From the NCBI RefSeq assembly GCF_025370935.1, contig NC_133478.1, positions 1,016,867-1,080,866 on the forward strand: a stretch of DNA of 64,000 nucleotides, read 5' to 3'. Position 1 is the first letter of the stretch. The number at the start of each line of letters is the position of its first letter. Origin of the DNA: Choristoneura fumiferana. Lineage: Eukaryota; Arthropoda; Insecta; Lepidoptera; Tortricidae. Shown in pieces: positions 1 to 9,024 of this stretch. The notes beneath the pieces are model-generated. The model was not told the DNA's origin and made no database searches. It saw only the letters and a list, made by a program, of their open reading frames with translations. Made by a program: the position numbers and the translations under genes.

Positions 1-464
1 TCTCTTTATTGTTTTTTTTATTAACTATCGCGACGTGCATCTTTGTTGAAAGTTAGATGACCATGGATTGTGACGGATTGGAACATATGCACCTATAACC
101 CCAGAGTCCAGGATTAGCTGAAAGAAATTTAAATATACTTAAATATTTTTTTTTAATTCAAATTCCAATTCAATTCAAAATGTCTTAAAATGTTTTTTTT
201 TGCAGTGCAGGCCCGCGAAGTCGATGTTCCAAGACTTAATAGTTACTAGACCTGTTGCTCTAGTGTGGCGTTTTTCGCATTGCAAAACATTCGTTTACTT
301 CGAAGACGTAAATCGAGCGTTCAATCTGTTCGATCGTCGATCGATTACGTAGCCGCAAATGTCCACGGTGCGGGTCGTGTCGCGTTTCACCGTTTTCGTT
401 ACGGTGCGCGGACGAAAAAAGTTGTTGAGCAAACTTTCCGCTGGAGCGCTGTCCGTGTTTCCAT
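1..464. other. AT-rich flank, no gene seen
   Basis: No convincing coding region. Two antiparallel 69-codon open frames overlap here but have no recognisable domain. From about 400 onward the sequence becomes a degraded copy of the hairpin repeat that is complete at 10856-11039. Confidence 0.5.
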
Positions 465-528
465 AACAAATTGAGTTTTTAACCGAACGCGATTTCGAGA
501 CAATTTTGTAAACGGGAAATACACTAAG
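465..528. repeat. Right arm of a hairpin MITE, interrupted by the BEL element
   Basis: The stretch with gaacgcgatt..cgagaca.ttttgtaa and ending in acactaag matches the right arm of the palindromic repeat at 10856-11039. The BEL/Pao element begins at 529, and its 5-bp target duplication (ctaag) is the last five bases of this arm. The retrotransposon therefore landed at the very end of an older MITE. Confidence 0.6.
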
Positions 529-714
529 TGTGCCGAAGGCACAACCTTTTTTAAGTGAATTTATGTTTTTATACTTTTTACCAATTTGAATAATTTTGTA
601 TGTTCTATTTGACAGTCTAATTAAAGATACGTACGAGTTAACACGTGTTTTGCATTAGTAGGCTCGCAGACCCTTAAGGCCCAGTTTTAGCCCTTAAGGC
701 ACCAGACCGTAACA
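529..714 (+). repeat. BEL/Pao 5' LTR (186 bp)
   Basis: It is matched almost base for base by 6765-6953. It is very short for an LTR. Both copies contain the internal repeat cccttaaggc separated by a short spacer near the 3' end. Confidence 0.95.
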
Positions 715-732
715 TTTGGTCCTTCAGCTAAA
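715..732 (+). promoter_or_regulatory. Putative tRNA primer-binding site
   Basis: The sequence tttggtccttcag directly follows the 5' LTR. The TGG near the LTR end fits pairing with the CCA end of a tRNA. BEL elements commonly carry a tttggtccttc-type site; I did not match it to a specific tRNA. Confidence 0.6.
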
Positions 733-819
733 GTGAGTGAACTAGTGAATCAACAAGCCCTTTTTTCGGACGAAGAAACAGGGGAGTACACACGAATAAA
801 ATCTATTTGGTGAGTAAAA

Positions 820-2687
820 ATGGTCGTAGAAACGCGCGCTAGCGCTAAGAAGCTCGCTGCAGCCCCGGAAGGTCCGTCGAGTGCGGAGAGGGAGGATCAA
901 CCGTCCGCACCTAGCGGCCCTCTCGCCGTGTCGGCGACCGCACCCCCGGCGACCTCCCGGCCCGCGAGCACGACCACGTCCCGCTCTTCTACGGAGGTAC
1001 TAGTACAACCGTCCGCATCTAGCGGACCTGTTGCCATGTCGGCGACTGCGCCCCGGGCGACCCCCGGTCCCGGGCCGCGAGTGCGGCCACGTCCCGCTCT
1101 TCTGCTACAGTGGTGGCCAGGCGGTTGGCCGCGGAGGCGCATCACGCGCGCCGCCTTGCCGACATAGAAGCGCAACAGGCGCAACGCCAGGCCGACTTGG
1201 AGCGTGAGGCTGCGGAGGCCGAGTTGCGCGCAGAGCTCGCTGCTATAGACGCAGATGAAAGCCGGCGCGGCTCAGTTTTTTCCAGCCGCATATCAGTTCA
1301 AGATTGGGTCGACAACAGCGTAGGTCGTCGTGAACATGGGGAAAATCTCGGCCATGATTCTGATTTCAGATTTGCAGACCCTGAAATCGGGCAAGATGAG
1401 CTCCATAGTGCCATGTTCGTGCCTGAACGAGACCCGCTCGTGCAGGCCGCCGGCTTTACGCCGCCCCGCAAATTCCCAGTAAACGCTGCACCACCCTGCG
1501 GAGGAGGCTCCGCGGCCCCACCCGTGGCTGCCGCCGCGGCCGCCGCCGCGGAAGTGACGCAGCCCCCATCGGACGTACCGCAGCTTATAAAATCGTTGGA
1601 TATTTTAATTTCAAATGTAAATAAAGTTGTACGTCCTGATAAAACTTGCATAAAAACTGCCTCAATTTGACGGCAAGTCACATTTAGACTGGTTGACTTT
1701 TAAGCGTGTTTACGATTCTACCGCGAGCGCTTATAGCCCGGTCGAGAATCTAGCGCGCCTAGGTGCTGCGCTGCAGGGCGCGGCGCGCTCGGCCGTGGGC
1801 GCGCTGCTGGTGTCGGCGCGCGAGCCCGGCGCCGTGCTGCGCGCGCTGGCGACGCGCTTCGGTCGGCCCGAGCTCGTGTGCTGCGCGAGGTAGCCGCGAT
1901 GCGCGCGCTCCCAAAGTCAGCGGTGAAGGTAAGATTTCGCTATATTTGCCTGCCGCGTCCGTAACTGTATAGAAGTAGTACGTTTGCTCGAGCAGCAAGA
2001 TTATTTGCGCTCGCCTGAACTTTTTCAAGCGCTTATTACTAAAATTACACCACTGTTACGGACGCGGTGGATTCAGTACGCTGCATATCATGATGCCAAT
2101 GGCGTTAGTAAACTAGAACTTTTGCAGATTTTCTAGAGTACGAAGTAGATTTGCAGTCAAGGTACGGCGTTATTTTTGAGCCGTCTGCAGTCCCGACTGT
2201 GGCGCACGCCGCAGATAACAGGCGGCCCAAAGATCAAATTCATGCTGTTGTTGAAGGCCAGCGCGCTAAGTCCGCGTCATCAAGTAAGAGCCAGCCTTCA
2301 ACGGCAGCATCGAACAACGTTTCTTGCTGCATTTTATGCGGTCAATTGCATAGTTTGGTTGACTGTAATAAATTTAAGCATATGTCAATCGATGACAGAT
2401 GGCAGTTCGTCAAAAAGAATAGAGTCTGTCATCGTTGCTTAAAGTTAGGTTGGCATAGATTAAATTTTTGCAAGGCGAAAAGTCAATGTAGCATTGACGG
2501 CTGCACTTTCCGTCATCACGTATTGCTGCATAACCCGAATCTCGAGCGAGCCGCAACTGCACATGTCGGGGTGGAGGACGACGACGAGCCGTCATCGTTG
2601 GCGGGCCGCGCGCCGCGCCGAGCCCGCCGCCGCGCCTGTCGTTGTCGAGTCTTCTGCCGCGCCCTACAGCGCCAAACCTCAGTGTGA
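820..2687 (+). pseudogene. BEL/Pao gag, frameshifted
   Basis: The gag-like sequence is spread over several frames. An Ala/Pro/Ser-rich N-terminus starts at 820. The sense then moves to another frame at about 1062-1085, shifts again near 1640-1660, and again near 1880-1900 where a stop (1891-1893) interrupts it. From 2151 another frame carries two nucleocapsid-type Cys clusters (CILCGQLHSLVDC and CHRCLKLGWHRLNFC). A tandem duplication of about 108 bp (901-996 against 1009-1108) lies in the N-terminal part and the first frameshift falls in its second copy. The role of gag is capsid formation and RNA packaging. The breaks may be real decay or sequencing indels. Confidence 0.8.
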
Positions 2688-5600
2688 TGAAGTGCTCACA
2701 CATACGTCAACTTCGTTGACCTCCAGCGGTCCGTCTGATTTGCGACAGTTTTCACCTAGGCCGTTGCTGAAAGTAGTCGCGGTTACTGTGTCCGGCCCGT
2801 CTGGCAGCGTAGACACCTACGCCCTACTAGATGACGGTGCCACAGCCACTTTCATTGACTCAGAAATCGCGGCCAAATTAGGTGTCACCGGTCCTCAGAA
2901 GACCATTCATTTGGACTGCGTGGGTGGCTTACGAAAGGAGACGACGGCGCAGTACGTCGATTTTCATGTGAAAGGTCGCAGCTCAAACGAGATTCATTTC
3001 GTTCGCAGGGCTAGGGCAATCGCAGGTCTAGGTGCTGCCGGTCAGTGTGTTCGACAGCAGAGCGTAGCCAAATACCCTTACCTTTCCGACATTGCCGATG
3101 AGTTTTGTTACGGTGACGTAAAGCCTACTATTATTATCGGTATCGATAACTGGTACCTCACTGTGGCAAAGGCTATACGAAATGGTAGCAAAACTCAGCC
3201 GGTCGCTATTCGCACGGCTCTAGGTTGGGTTTTATTCGGTTTTGGCTGTAGTACGACCGCACCGGTTGACTTTGTCAACCACACTTCCCTTTGCGAAACC
3301 GAGCTCGGGCAATCGTGCGATCGTTCAGAGTTAGAGCTGTTAATTCGAGAGCAATATAAACTCGACTCTATCGGCATCTCCAAGCATGAAATTCGCTGCG
3401 CTAACGACGACCGCGCCGTTGAGATTGTCGAACGCTCAGCTAGCCGGTTGCACGACGGTCGGTTTCAAGTAGGGTTGCTTTGGAAGTCTGACAAATTATT
3501 AGTACCTGACAGTTACAAACTTGCTTTTTCTAGATTTTTAAATCTAGAGAGAAAGATGATCAAAGACCCTGCCTATGCGCAAAGGTACCGACAGAACATA
3601 CACGACATGCTTCGGAAGGACTATGCTGAACTGTGCACGGAAGTGTACAACGCCAAGTCAGTAGTTTGGTACTTGCCTCACTTTGGCGTAGTCAATCCGA
3701 ACAAACCAGGTAAGTTGCGTGTCGTGCATGACGCTGCGGCAAAGTCGCAGGGCTCTTCACTAAACTCGTTTTTATTGACGGGCCCAGACCTATTGCAACC
3801 CCTTCTGGGAATTTTATTGCGGTTTCGGGAAGGGAGAGTCGCATTAACCGCTGATATTCGCGAAATGTTTCCACAAATAAAAATTAAACTTGAAGATCGA
3901 GATGCTCAACGGTTTTTGTGGCGCGACAACCCAACCGAGCCGATAAAGGTCTACCGGATGTCGTCAATGATTTTCGGTGCCGCGTCTAGTCCTTTTACAG
4001 CTTTGTACATTAAAAATAAAAATGCCACCGAATTTCAGGACAGCTACCCTGATGCAGCCAAAGCCATCGTTCTCGATCATTACATGGACGATTATATGGG
4101 CAGTCTAGATACGACAGAGCAGGCGGCACGCCTAGCTGCTGATATCTACGCTGTCCATAAAAACGCGGGCTTTGAGATGCGCAGTTGGGTTTCAAACGAC
4201 CTCGAAGCACTGTCGTTGTTGCCGAAGGAGAGTTTGCTAGAGTTGCCTGTAGCAAACGCTAGTTTAGGGGTAGACTTAGGTAGTCTAGCAACGCCTGTTC
4301 GCACTTTAGGTCTTATTTGGAGGCCCCGACGAGATACTATCGGTTTTAATACCGGTGTAACGGAACAGGAGTTGCCCAAAAAGTTCACAAAACGTGAAGT
4401 GCTAGCGCACGTCATGCGAATTTACGACCCACTCGGCATCCTTGCGCCAATCGTTGTAAGAGGCCGTATTATGTTTCAAAATGCATGGCGCAAAGGTCTC
4501 GACTGGGACGAGAAGCTCTCTCAAAGCGATACTGCCGCGTGGAGCCTCTGGTTTGAGGATTTATTGTCAATCTCCGACTTGCAGATCCCGCGCTGGTACT
4601 CAGTGAACGAGCTTCAAGTAGAGAAATGCGAACTTCACATATTTGCAGACTCTAGTGAATCTGCTTATGCCGCAGTTGCGTACTGGCGATTTCTTTATAC
4701 TAACGGCTCTGTGAAACTCGCACTAATCTGTAGTAAAGTACGTGTAGCGCCTTTAAAACCAGTATCCATACCACGTTTAGAGCTCCAAGGCGCTCTTATT
4801 GCAGCACGCCTTGCGACGTCGATCTGTGAAGCACACCGATTAAAGGCATCGCGAAGAGTCTTTTGGTCTGACTCCATGACCGTTCTAGGTTGGCTTCGCA
4901 GTGACGCACGTTCTTTTAAACCTTTTGTTGCACACAGAGTGGGCGAAATTCTTGAGACTACTAATGTCAAAGAGTGGCACTGGGTGCCCAGTCACTTAAA
5001 CGTAGCGGACGACGCGACTCGATTGAAACGCACGGCGCTAACTCAAGAATGTCGCTGGATCTCAGGCCCTGAATTCCTGCTCTCTTCGGATTGGCCCAGC
5101 GAACCGCACGTTGCCCAGACCCTTGGCCAAGACGAATTGAAGCCATCTTTTGTAGTGAATTTTATTAGTGATGTGAACATTGCAGCACCAATTTCAGCCA
5201 ACCCACGACGTTTTAGCTCTTGGTTTAGGTTGGTGCGTGCCACCGCTGTAGCACATCGCTATTTAACATTACTTCGTAAGCGTAGTCTCCGTCAAAGGGG
5301 TTTAGACGTAGCTAACTTAGTACGATGTGAGGGGGGTTTGTGCACCTTTATGTTTCAGCCCATGAACGCCTCATCGCAGGCACCACCCCTGGTAGAGTCT
5401 GACGTGTTGACCGCAGGCGACATTCGCCTGGCAGAGGTACACGTTCTCCGACAGTCTCAGCTGGACTCGTTTTCGGATGAAGTAGCGCGCCTACGTACTC
5501 AAACTGGCCAACACCTGCCACGTACCAGTCGTCTAGCCAAAAGAGCCCCCGTAATGGGTGATGATGGTTTACTCCGACTGTCCAGCCGCATCGCTGCAGC

Positions 5601-6753
5601 TTCTGGAGTATCCGAGGACATTAAACACCCTGTCGTCCTCGACGGTAGACACCCTTCTGTTCGCCTTCTTGTGGAGCACCATCACCGTCGCGCCGCCCAC
5701 GCCAACACAGAGACTGTCGTTAACGAACTTCGACAGCAATATCACTTACTCAGCCTACGAGAAACTGTCCGATCCGTTGCCTTTAAATGTCAACTATGTC
5801 GCATACGTCGTACTGTCACATTCCAGCCGCCAATCGGAAATTTACCTGAAGCCCGACTGGCCCATCACCGACGTCCGTTTACCTTCGTCGGACTTGATTA
5901 TTTCGGCCCAATTCAAGTCGCAGTTGGCCGCAGGCGAGAGAAGAGATACGTCGCTCTGTTCACTTGTCTAGTCGTTCGCGCCATACACCTGGAAGTTGTT
6001 CACAGTCTGTCTGCTGACGCAGCGATTATGGCCCTGCGGCGTTTTGTTGCTAGAAGGGGGACACCTACAGAGATATGGTCAGACAATGGGACCGCCTTTG
6101 TTGGTGCCAACAGGGAGCTGCGGACACTCTACGCGAGCGCCACTTCTAACTACGCAGCTAATGAGAAGATCAATTGGCGATTCCTGCCACCATCAGCTCC
6201 ATTCATGGGTGGAGCCTGGGAGCGGCTCGTGCGCAATGTCAGGACTGCTCTTCGAGTTACCCTCACCGAGCGCGCACCGTCAGACGAGGTACTGCGCACC
6301 CTGCTGGCTGAGGCTGAGGCGCTGGTGAATGCGCGGCCGCTCACGCACGTGTCTTCCGATTCCACCAGCGAAGAGGCTCTCACCCCTGCCCACTTCCTGC
6401 TTGGCTCGTCATCTGGTCGACCGATTCCTGCGACGATGACGGAAGCAGATCTGCTGAGCAGGAGCAGCTGGCGCAGAGCAATGCGGTTGACGGATCACTT
6501 TTGGCGACGCTGGGTCCGTGAATATCTACCTACTCTAGTACCGAGATCAAGCAACGGAGAAGCTCCCAGCATAGCAGTAGGAGATCTGGTCCTCATTGCC
6601 GATGGCAATTTGCCTCGAGGATCATGGCCCAGAGGACGAGTAACGGCGTTGTTCCCTGGCAGAGACGGCATAGTCAGAGTGGCGGACGTGGCAACCACAG
6701 CAGGCGTGCTTCGTCGCCCCCTTAAAAAGTTAGTTCGGATTCCGGCTAACTAA
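2494..6753 (+). CDS. BEL/Pao pol polyprotein (PR-RT-RH-IN)
   Basis: A single open frame of 1,419 codons. The ATG at 2494 is only the first in frame; true pol sequence starts near 2600, because the first 35-40 codons overlap gag in another frame. Domains in order: retropepsin-like aspartic protease with DDGA at about residue 113; reverse transcriptase with the YMDD catalytic box at about 530; RNase H region with a FADSSESAYAA segment; integrase with an HHCC zinc-binding region and the catalytic triad D1135, D1197, E1243 (GLDYFGP, WSDNGTAF, GGAWERL). A C-terminal tail typical of BEL integrases follows. It copies element RNA to DNA and inserts it. No internal stop was seen. In BEL elements gag and pol are normally one frame, so the gag/pol frame change around 2600-2630 is probably another indel. 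Confidence 0.93.
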   Translation: MTAALSVITYCCITRISSEPQLHMSGWRTTTSRHRWRAARRAEPAAAPVVVESSAAPYSAKPQCDEVLTHTSTSLTSSGPSDLRQFSPRPLLKVVAVTVSGPSGSVDTYALLDDGATATFIDSEIAAKLGVTGPQKTIHLDCVGGLRKETTAQYVDFHVKGRSSNEIHFVRRARAIAGLGAAGQCVRQQSVAKYPYLSDIADEFCYGDVKPTIIIGIDNWYLTVAKAIRNGSKTQPVAIRTALGWVLFGFGCSTTAPVDFVNHTSLCETELGQSCDRSELELLIREQYKLDSIGISKHEIRCANDDRAVEIVERSASRLHDGRFQVGLLWKSDKLLVPDSYKLAFSRFLNLERKMIKDPAYAQRYRQNIHDMLRKDYAELCTEVYNAKSVVWYLPHFGVVNPNKPGKLRVVHDAAAKSQGSSLNSFLLTGPDLLQPLLGILLRFREGRVALTADIREMFPQIKIKLEDRDAQRFLWRDNPTEPIKVYRMSSMIFGAASSPFTALYIKNKNATEFQDSYPDAAKAIVLDHYMDDYMGSLDTTEQAARLAADIYAVHKNAGFEMRSWVSNDLEALSLLPKESLLELPVANASLGVDLGSLATPVRTLGLIWRPRRDTIGFNTGVTEQELPKKFTKREVLAHVMRIYDPLGILAPIVVRGRIMFQNAWRKGLDWDEKLSQSDTAAWSLWFEDLLSISDLQIPRWYSVNELQVEKCELHIFADSSESAYAAVAYWRFLYTNGSVKLALICSKVRVAPLKPVSIPRLELQGALIAARLATSICEAHRLKASRRVFWSDSMTVLGWLRSDARSFKPFVAHRVGEILETTNVKEWHWVPSHLNVADDATRLKRTALTQECRWISGPEFLLSSDWPSEPHVAQTLGQDELKPSFVVNFISDVNIAAPISANPRRFSSWFRLVRATAVAHRYLTLLRKRSLRQRGLDVANLVRCEGGLCTFMFQPMNASSQAPPLVESDVLTAGDIRLAEVHVLRQSQLDSFSDEVARLRTQTGQHLPRTSRLAKRAPVMGDDGLLRLSSRIAAASGVSEDIKHPVVLDGRHPSVRLLVEHHHRRAAHANTETVVNELRQQYHLLSLRETVRSVAFKCQLCRIRRTVTFQPPIGNLPEARLAHHRRPFTFVGLDYFGPIQVAVGRRREKRYVALFTCLVVRAIHLEVVHSLSADAAIMALRRFVARRGTPTEIWSDNGTAFVGANRELRTLYASATSNYAANEKINWRFLPPSAPFMGGAWERLVRNVRTALRVTLTERAPSDEVLRTLLAEAEALVNARPLTHVSSDSTSEEALTPAHFLLGSSSGRPIPATMTEADLLSRSSWRRAMRLTDHFWRRWVREYLPTLVPRSSNGEAPSIAVGDLVLIADGNLPRGSWPRGRVTALFPGRDGIVRVADVATTAGVLRRPLKKLVRIPAN

Positions 6754-6764
6754 AAGGGGACAAA
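6752..6764 (+). other. Polypurine tract of the BEL element
   Basis: The purine-rich aaaaggggacaaa sits directly before the 3' LTR and overlaps the pol stop codon. This is the expected plus-strand priming site. Confidence 0.8.
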
Positions 6765-6953
6765 TGTGCCGAAGGCACAACCTTTTTTAAGTGAATTTAT
6801 GTTTTTATACTTTTTTACCAATTTTGAATAATTTTGTATGTTCTATTTGACAGTCTGATTAAAGATACGTACGAGTTAACACGTGTTTTGCATTTAGTAG
6901 GCTCGCAGACCCTTAAGGCCCAGTTTTAGCCCTTAAGGCACCAGACCGTAACA
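6765..6953 (+). repeat. BEL/Pao 3' LTR (189 bp)
   Basis: Near-identical to 529-714. Three single-base differences lie in homopolymers (a T run near 6813, a T run near 6824, and the T run in gcattta) and there is one A/G substitution in the gtct.attaaag segment. Confidence 0.95.
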
Positions 6954-6965
6954 CTAAGCATACAG

Positions 6966-7085
6966 TACCACTACATGAGTTTACAGTGACCGTACTCGAT
7001 AGCGACGGCGTAAATTATTTGTTCACCATACAAATAATTTACGCCGTCGCTATCGAGTACGGTCACTGTAAACTCATGGTAGTGA
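6966..7085. repeat. Hairpin MITE, family A, copy 1
   Basis: Two arms of about 54 bp (accactacatgag.. and ..ctcatggtagtg) are near-perfect reverse complements around a roughly 10-base loop. Other copies lie at 41727-41872 and 43041-43153. It starts 8 bp after the BEL target duplication. Confidence 0.85.
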
Positions 7086-7690
7086 GTGGTACAGAAAGAT
7101 TTATTTCAGAATCATAAACTATAATTTTGACATTGCGAGACTACGGGCCCGGGCCCACTTAGCGTCTATCGAGCGTCGTCGTCTAGTAAATGCCCGCGTA
7201 ACGCCGACGCGCCGTCAATAGCGTTTGTCGAACGTGCGTCTTGTCAGCGCTCGCACAACGTCACTGCGACGGACAGAGCGCAACACAATCCACTGCATTT
7301 CAACAGCCTCAGTCAGTTGAAACATTAGCGCCAAAGAGAATACAGAATAAGTACACGTAATTTCCTTTTATTGAAAAGACTATTAACAAAAGTGTTTCTT
7401 CGTCAGAAACCATTTTCACACATAGTAAGCAGTAGGTACAGAAAACACATGTATACCTATAGACATTTTTAAGGTAAGCAATAGGCCTTCGGAGAGTAAG
7501 GAAGCAGGCTAGAGCTACTGCGCTACTTAGCTGGCAGTAGATTAGATTTCAACACAACGCCGTATTGTTAAAAAGTAAGTGTTACTGTTTTGAATTCTGC
7601 GAACACCAGCAAGCATTTACTACATAGTTGCTTGCACGCGTGGGCATACATAGCTGTTATAATGATAACAAGTTGTTGTATTTATAATAC
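7086..7690. other. Intergenic, nothing recognised
   Basis: A moderately GC-rich stretch (7140-7300) rich in CG dinucleotides, then AT-rich sequence. No open frame with a recognisable product. Confidence 0.4.
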
Positions 7691-7698
7691 GTAACGAT

Positions 7699-7985
7699 CG
7701 ATTACAGGGAACTGGCCTTGTACTCGTACTACAAAGTACAAAATTCTGGCTTGATTGCTGGCGCTTACATTATACGAGAGTGACAGGGACGGTACAATAC
7801 GAACTTCGTTTTTCGAATTTTGTTGTAGCCCCCCTGGTCCTATTCTACGAAGTTCAAAATTAGAACTTCGTAGTTTGCCGTCCCGCTGACGCTTACCTTT
7901 ACACCGACTATTAGGTATGTATTATTTAATACGAGTAAGAGAGACGGTACGATACGAACTTCGAATTTCGTAGTAAGTGCCTCGC
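7699..7985. repeat. Dispersed inverted repeat (cgtcccgctgacgctta family)
   Basis: It contains gagagtgacagggacggtacaatacgaacttcg and its inverted partner ttcgtagtttgccgtcccgctgacgctta, then a third partial unit. Related copies are at 52255-52405 and, partially, 57070-57135. A MITE-type repeat; internal order suggests more than one insertion or a duplicated arm. Confidence 0.6.
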
Positions 7986-8070
7986 TGAAGTAGTAGGTAC
8001 CTAAGTGGATAGCAAAGATGTTTGTGGAAAATCACTTCAACCTATGGTAGGTATTTCGTTGTGTGGGACT

Positions 8071-8501
8071 AATGAGGGCTATCGTTTTTTGTCTCACTAG
8101 ATGGCGCACTGTTGCGTGAGGTTTTTAAGTATGGCTTTCAAAGTCTGTTATTACGGGCGTGAAAACAAAGTTTAGATTAAAATCATATTTAATACACCTT
8201 AAAACCGTACCATAAAAATATCGAGCATGCCACAATGTTGCATAGTCCCCGTTTTGTTCGGAAAAAAGGGAGGACAAAGGTTTCCGAAAGACAAAACTGT
8301 CTCAGAACACAGACATTCATTGCCCCGGAACGCATATTTGCCATAATTAATTTCCGATATTGCAAAATATTCACAAAATTATTCTAAATATTTATTTATA
8401 TGCCCGCGTAGCTCACCCAAAAACTATGAGATTTGACATTTCGGAGACGTCACGCTACACTAGCGCCTCTAGTGGCGAATTCATGCGCGATAGCCCTCAT
8501 T
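8071..8501. mobile_element. Non-autonomous TIR element (aatgagggctatcg), copy 1
   Basis: Terminal inverted repeats aatgagggctatcg and cgatagccctcatt bound a 431-bp element with no coding capacity. A close copy is at 53085-53478. TA dinucleotides flank this copy if the ends are taken as atgaggg and ccctcat, which would fit a Tc1/mariner-type target, but the second copy does not show the same flank. Confidence 0.75.
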
Positions 8502-8689
8502 AACTAATTGTATGTGTAGACAGAACTCCAAACAGTAACTTAACCGGTGGTAGTTTTAGATGGTAGTTGATAGGCTATAGTCTAAATTGTAGATATTTTG
8601 ACTTAGACTTCGACTATATGTTCCAAGAAGCCCAGGCACCGCGAAGCTTTGCGAAAGCACAATACAAGTAATTTACTATTCTCGTATTA

Positions 8690-9024
8690 TAAACTAGTGT
8701 TTACACGTGGCTTCGCACACGTAAATCATTAGATCTAGCAGCTGGACTGAAATTTCGGGATTTTTAAAAATTCCCGTGGGAATTCCCGAAAATTAAATCG
8801 TGGTTTTCATTGACGTTACATTAAAAACAATCATGTCAAATTTCATGACTCTAAGCCCAGCGGTTGTTGTTTCGCGATTTAGTCCGTATCCCGAGGGAAT
8901 ATTGAAATAAAATGCAGCCTATGTTTTATTCCAGATGTCCATATTTCATCCAAATCCGTCCAGCCGTTTCAGCGTGAAGGAGTAACAAACATACTCACTC
9001 ACTCACAAACTTTCGCATTTATAA
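8690..9024. repeat. Lepidopteran dispersed repeat, left part, split by the hAT-like element
   Basis: Contains tttcatccaaatccgtccagccgtttcagcgtgaaggagtaacaaacatactcactcactc, a phrase I recognise as widespread in Lepidoptera, ending in cgcatttataat. The remainder (atttataatattagtagg) resumes at 10780. A related inverted pair lies at 19127-19860. Confidence 0.7.

Larger units (their letters stand above)
524..6958 (+). mobile_element. BEL/Pao LTR retrotransposon with target duplications
   Basis: The two LTRs (529-714 and 6765-6953) start with tgtgccgaagg and end with accgtaaca. They are flanked by the direct repeat ctaag (524-528 and 6954-6958), the 5-bp duplication expected for this class. Internal order is primer-binding site, gag, aspartic protease, reverse transcriptase, RNase H, integrase, polypurine tract, which is the BEL/Pao order. 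I read only one base substitution between the LTRs plus three one-base length differences in homopolymer runs, so insertion looks recent. Pol is open over 4.2 kb but gag is broken, so the copy is probably not self-sufficient. Confidence 0.95.

Noticed and set aside
820..1670. Two separate host genes upstream of pol
   Set aside because: The frames are parts of one gag split by indels; they lie between the primer-binding site and the protease and share one tandem duplication.
2494..2600. ATG at 2494 as true start of pol
   Set aside because: The first codons overlap the gag zinc-knuckle region in another frame; BEL pol is normally continuous with gag, so this ATG is incidental.
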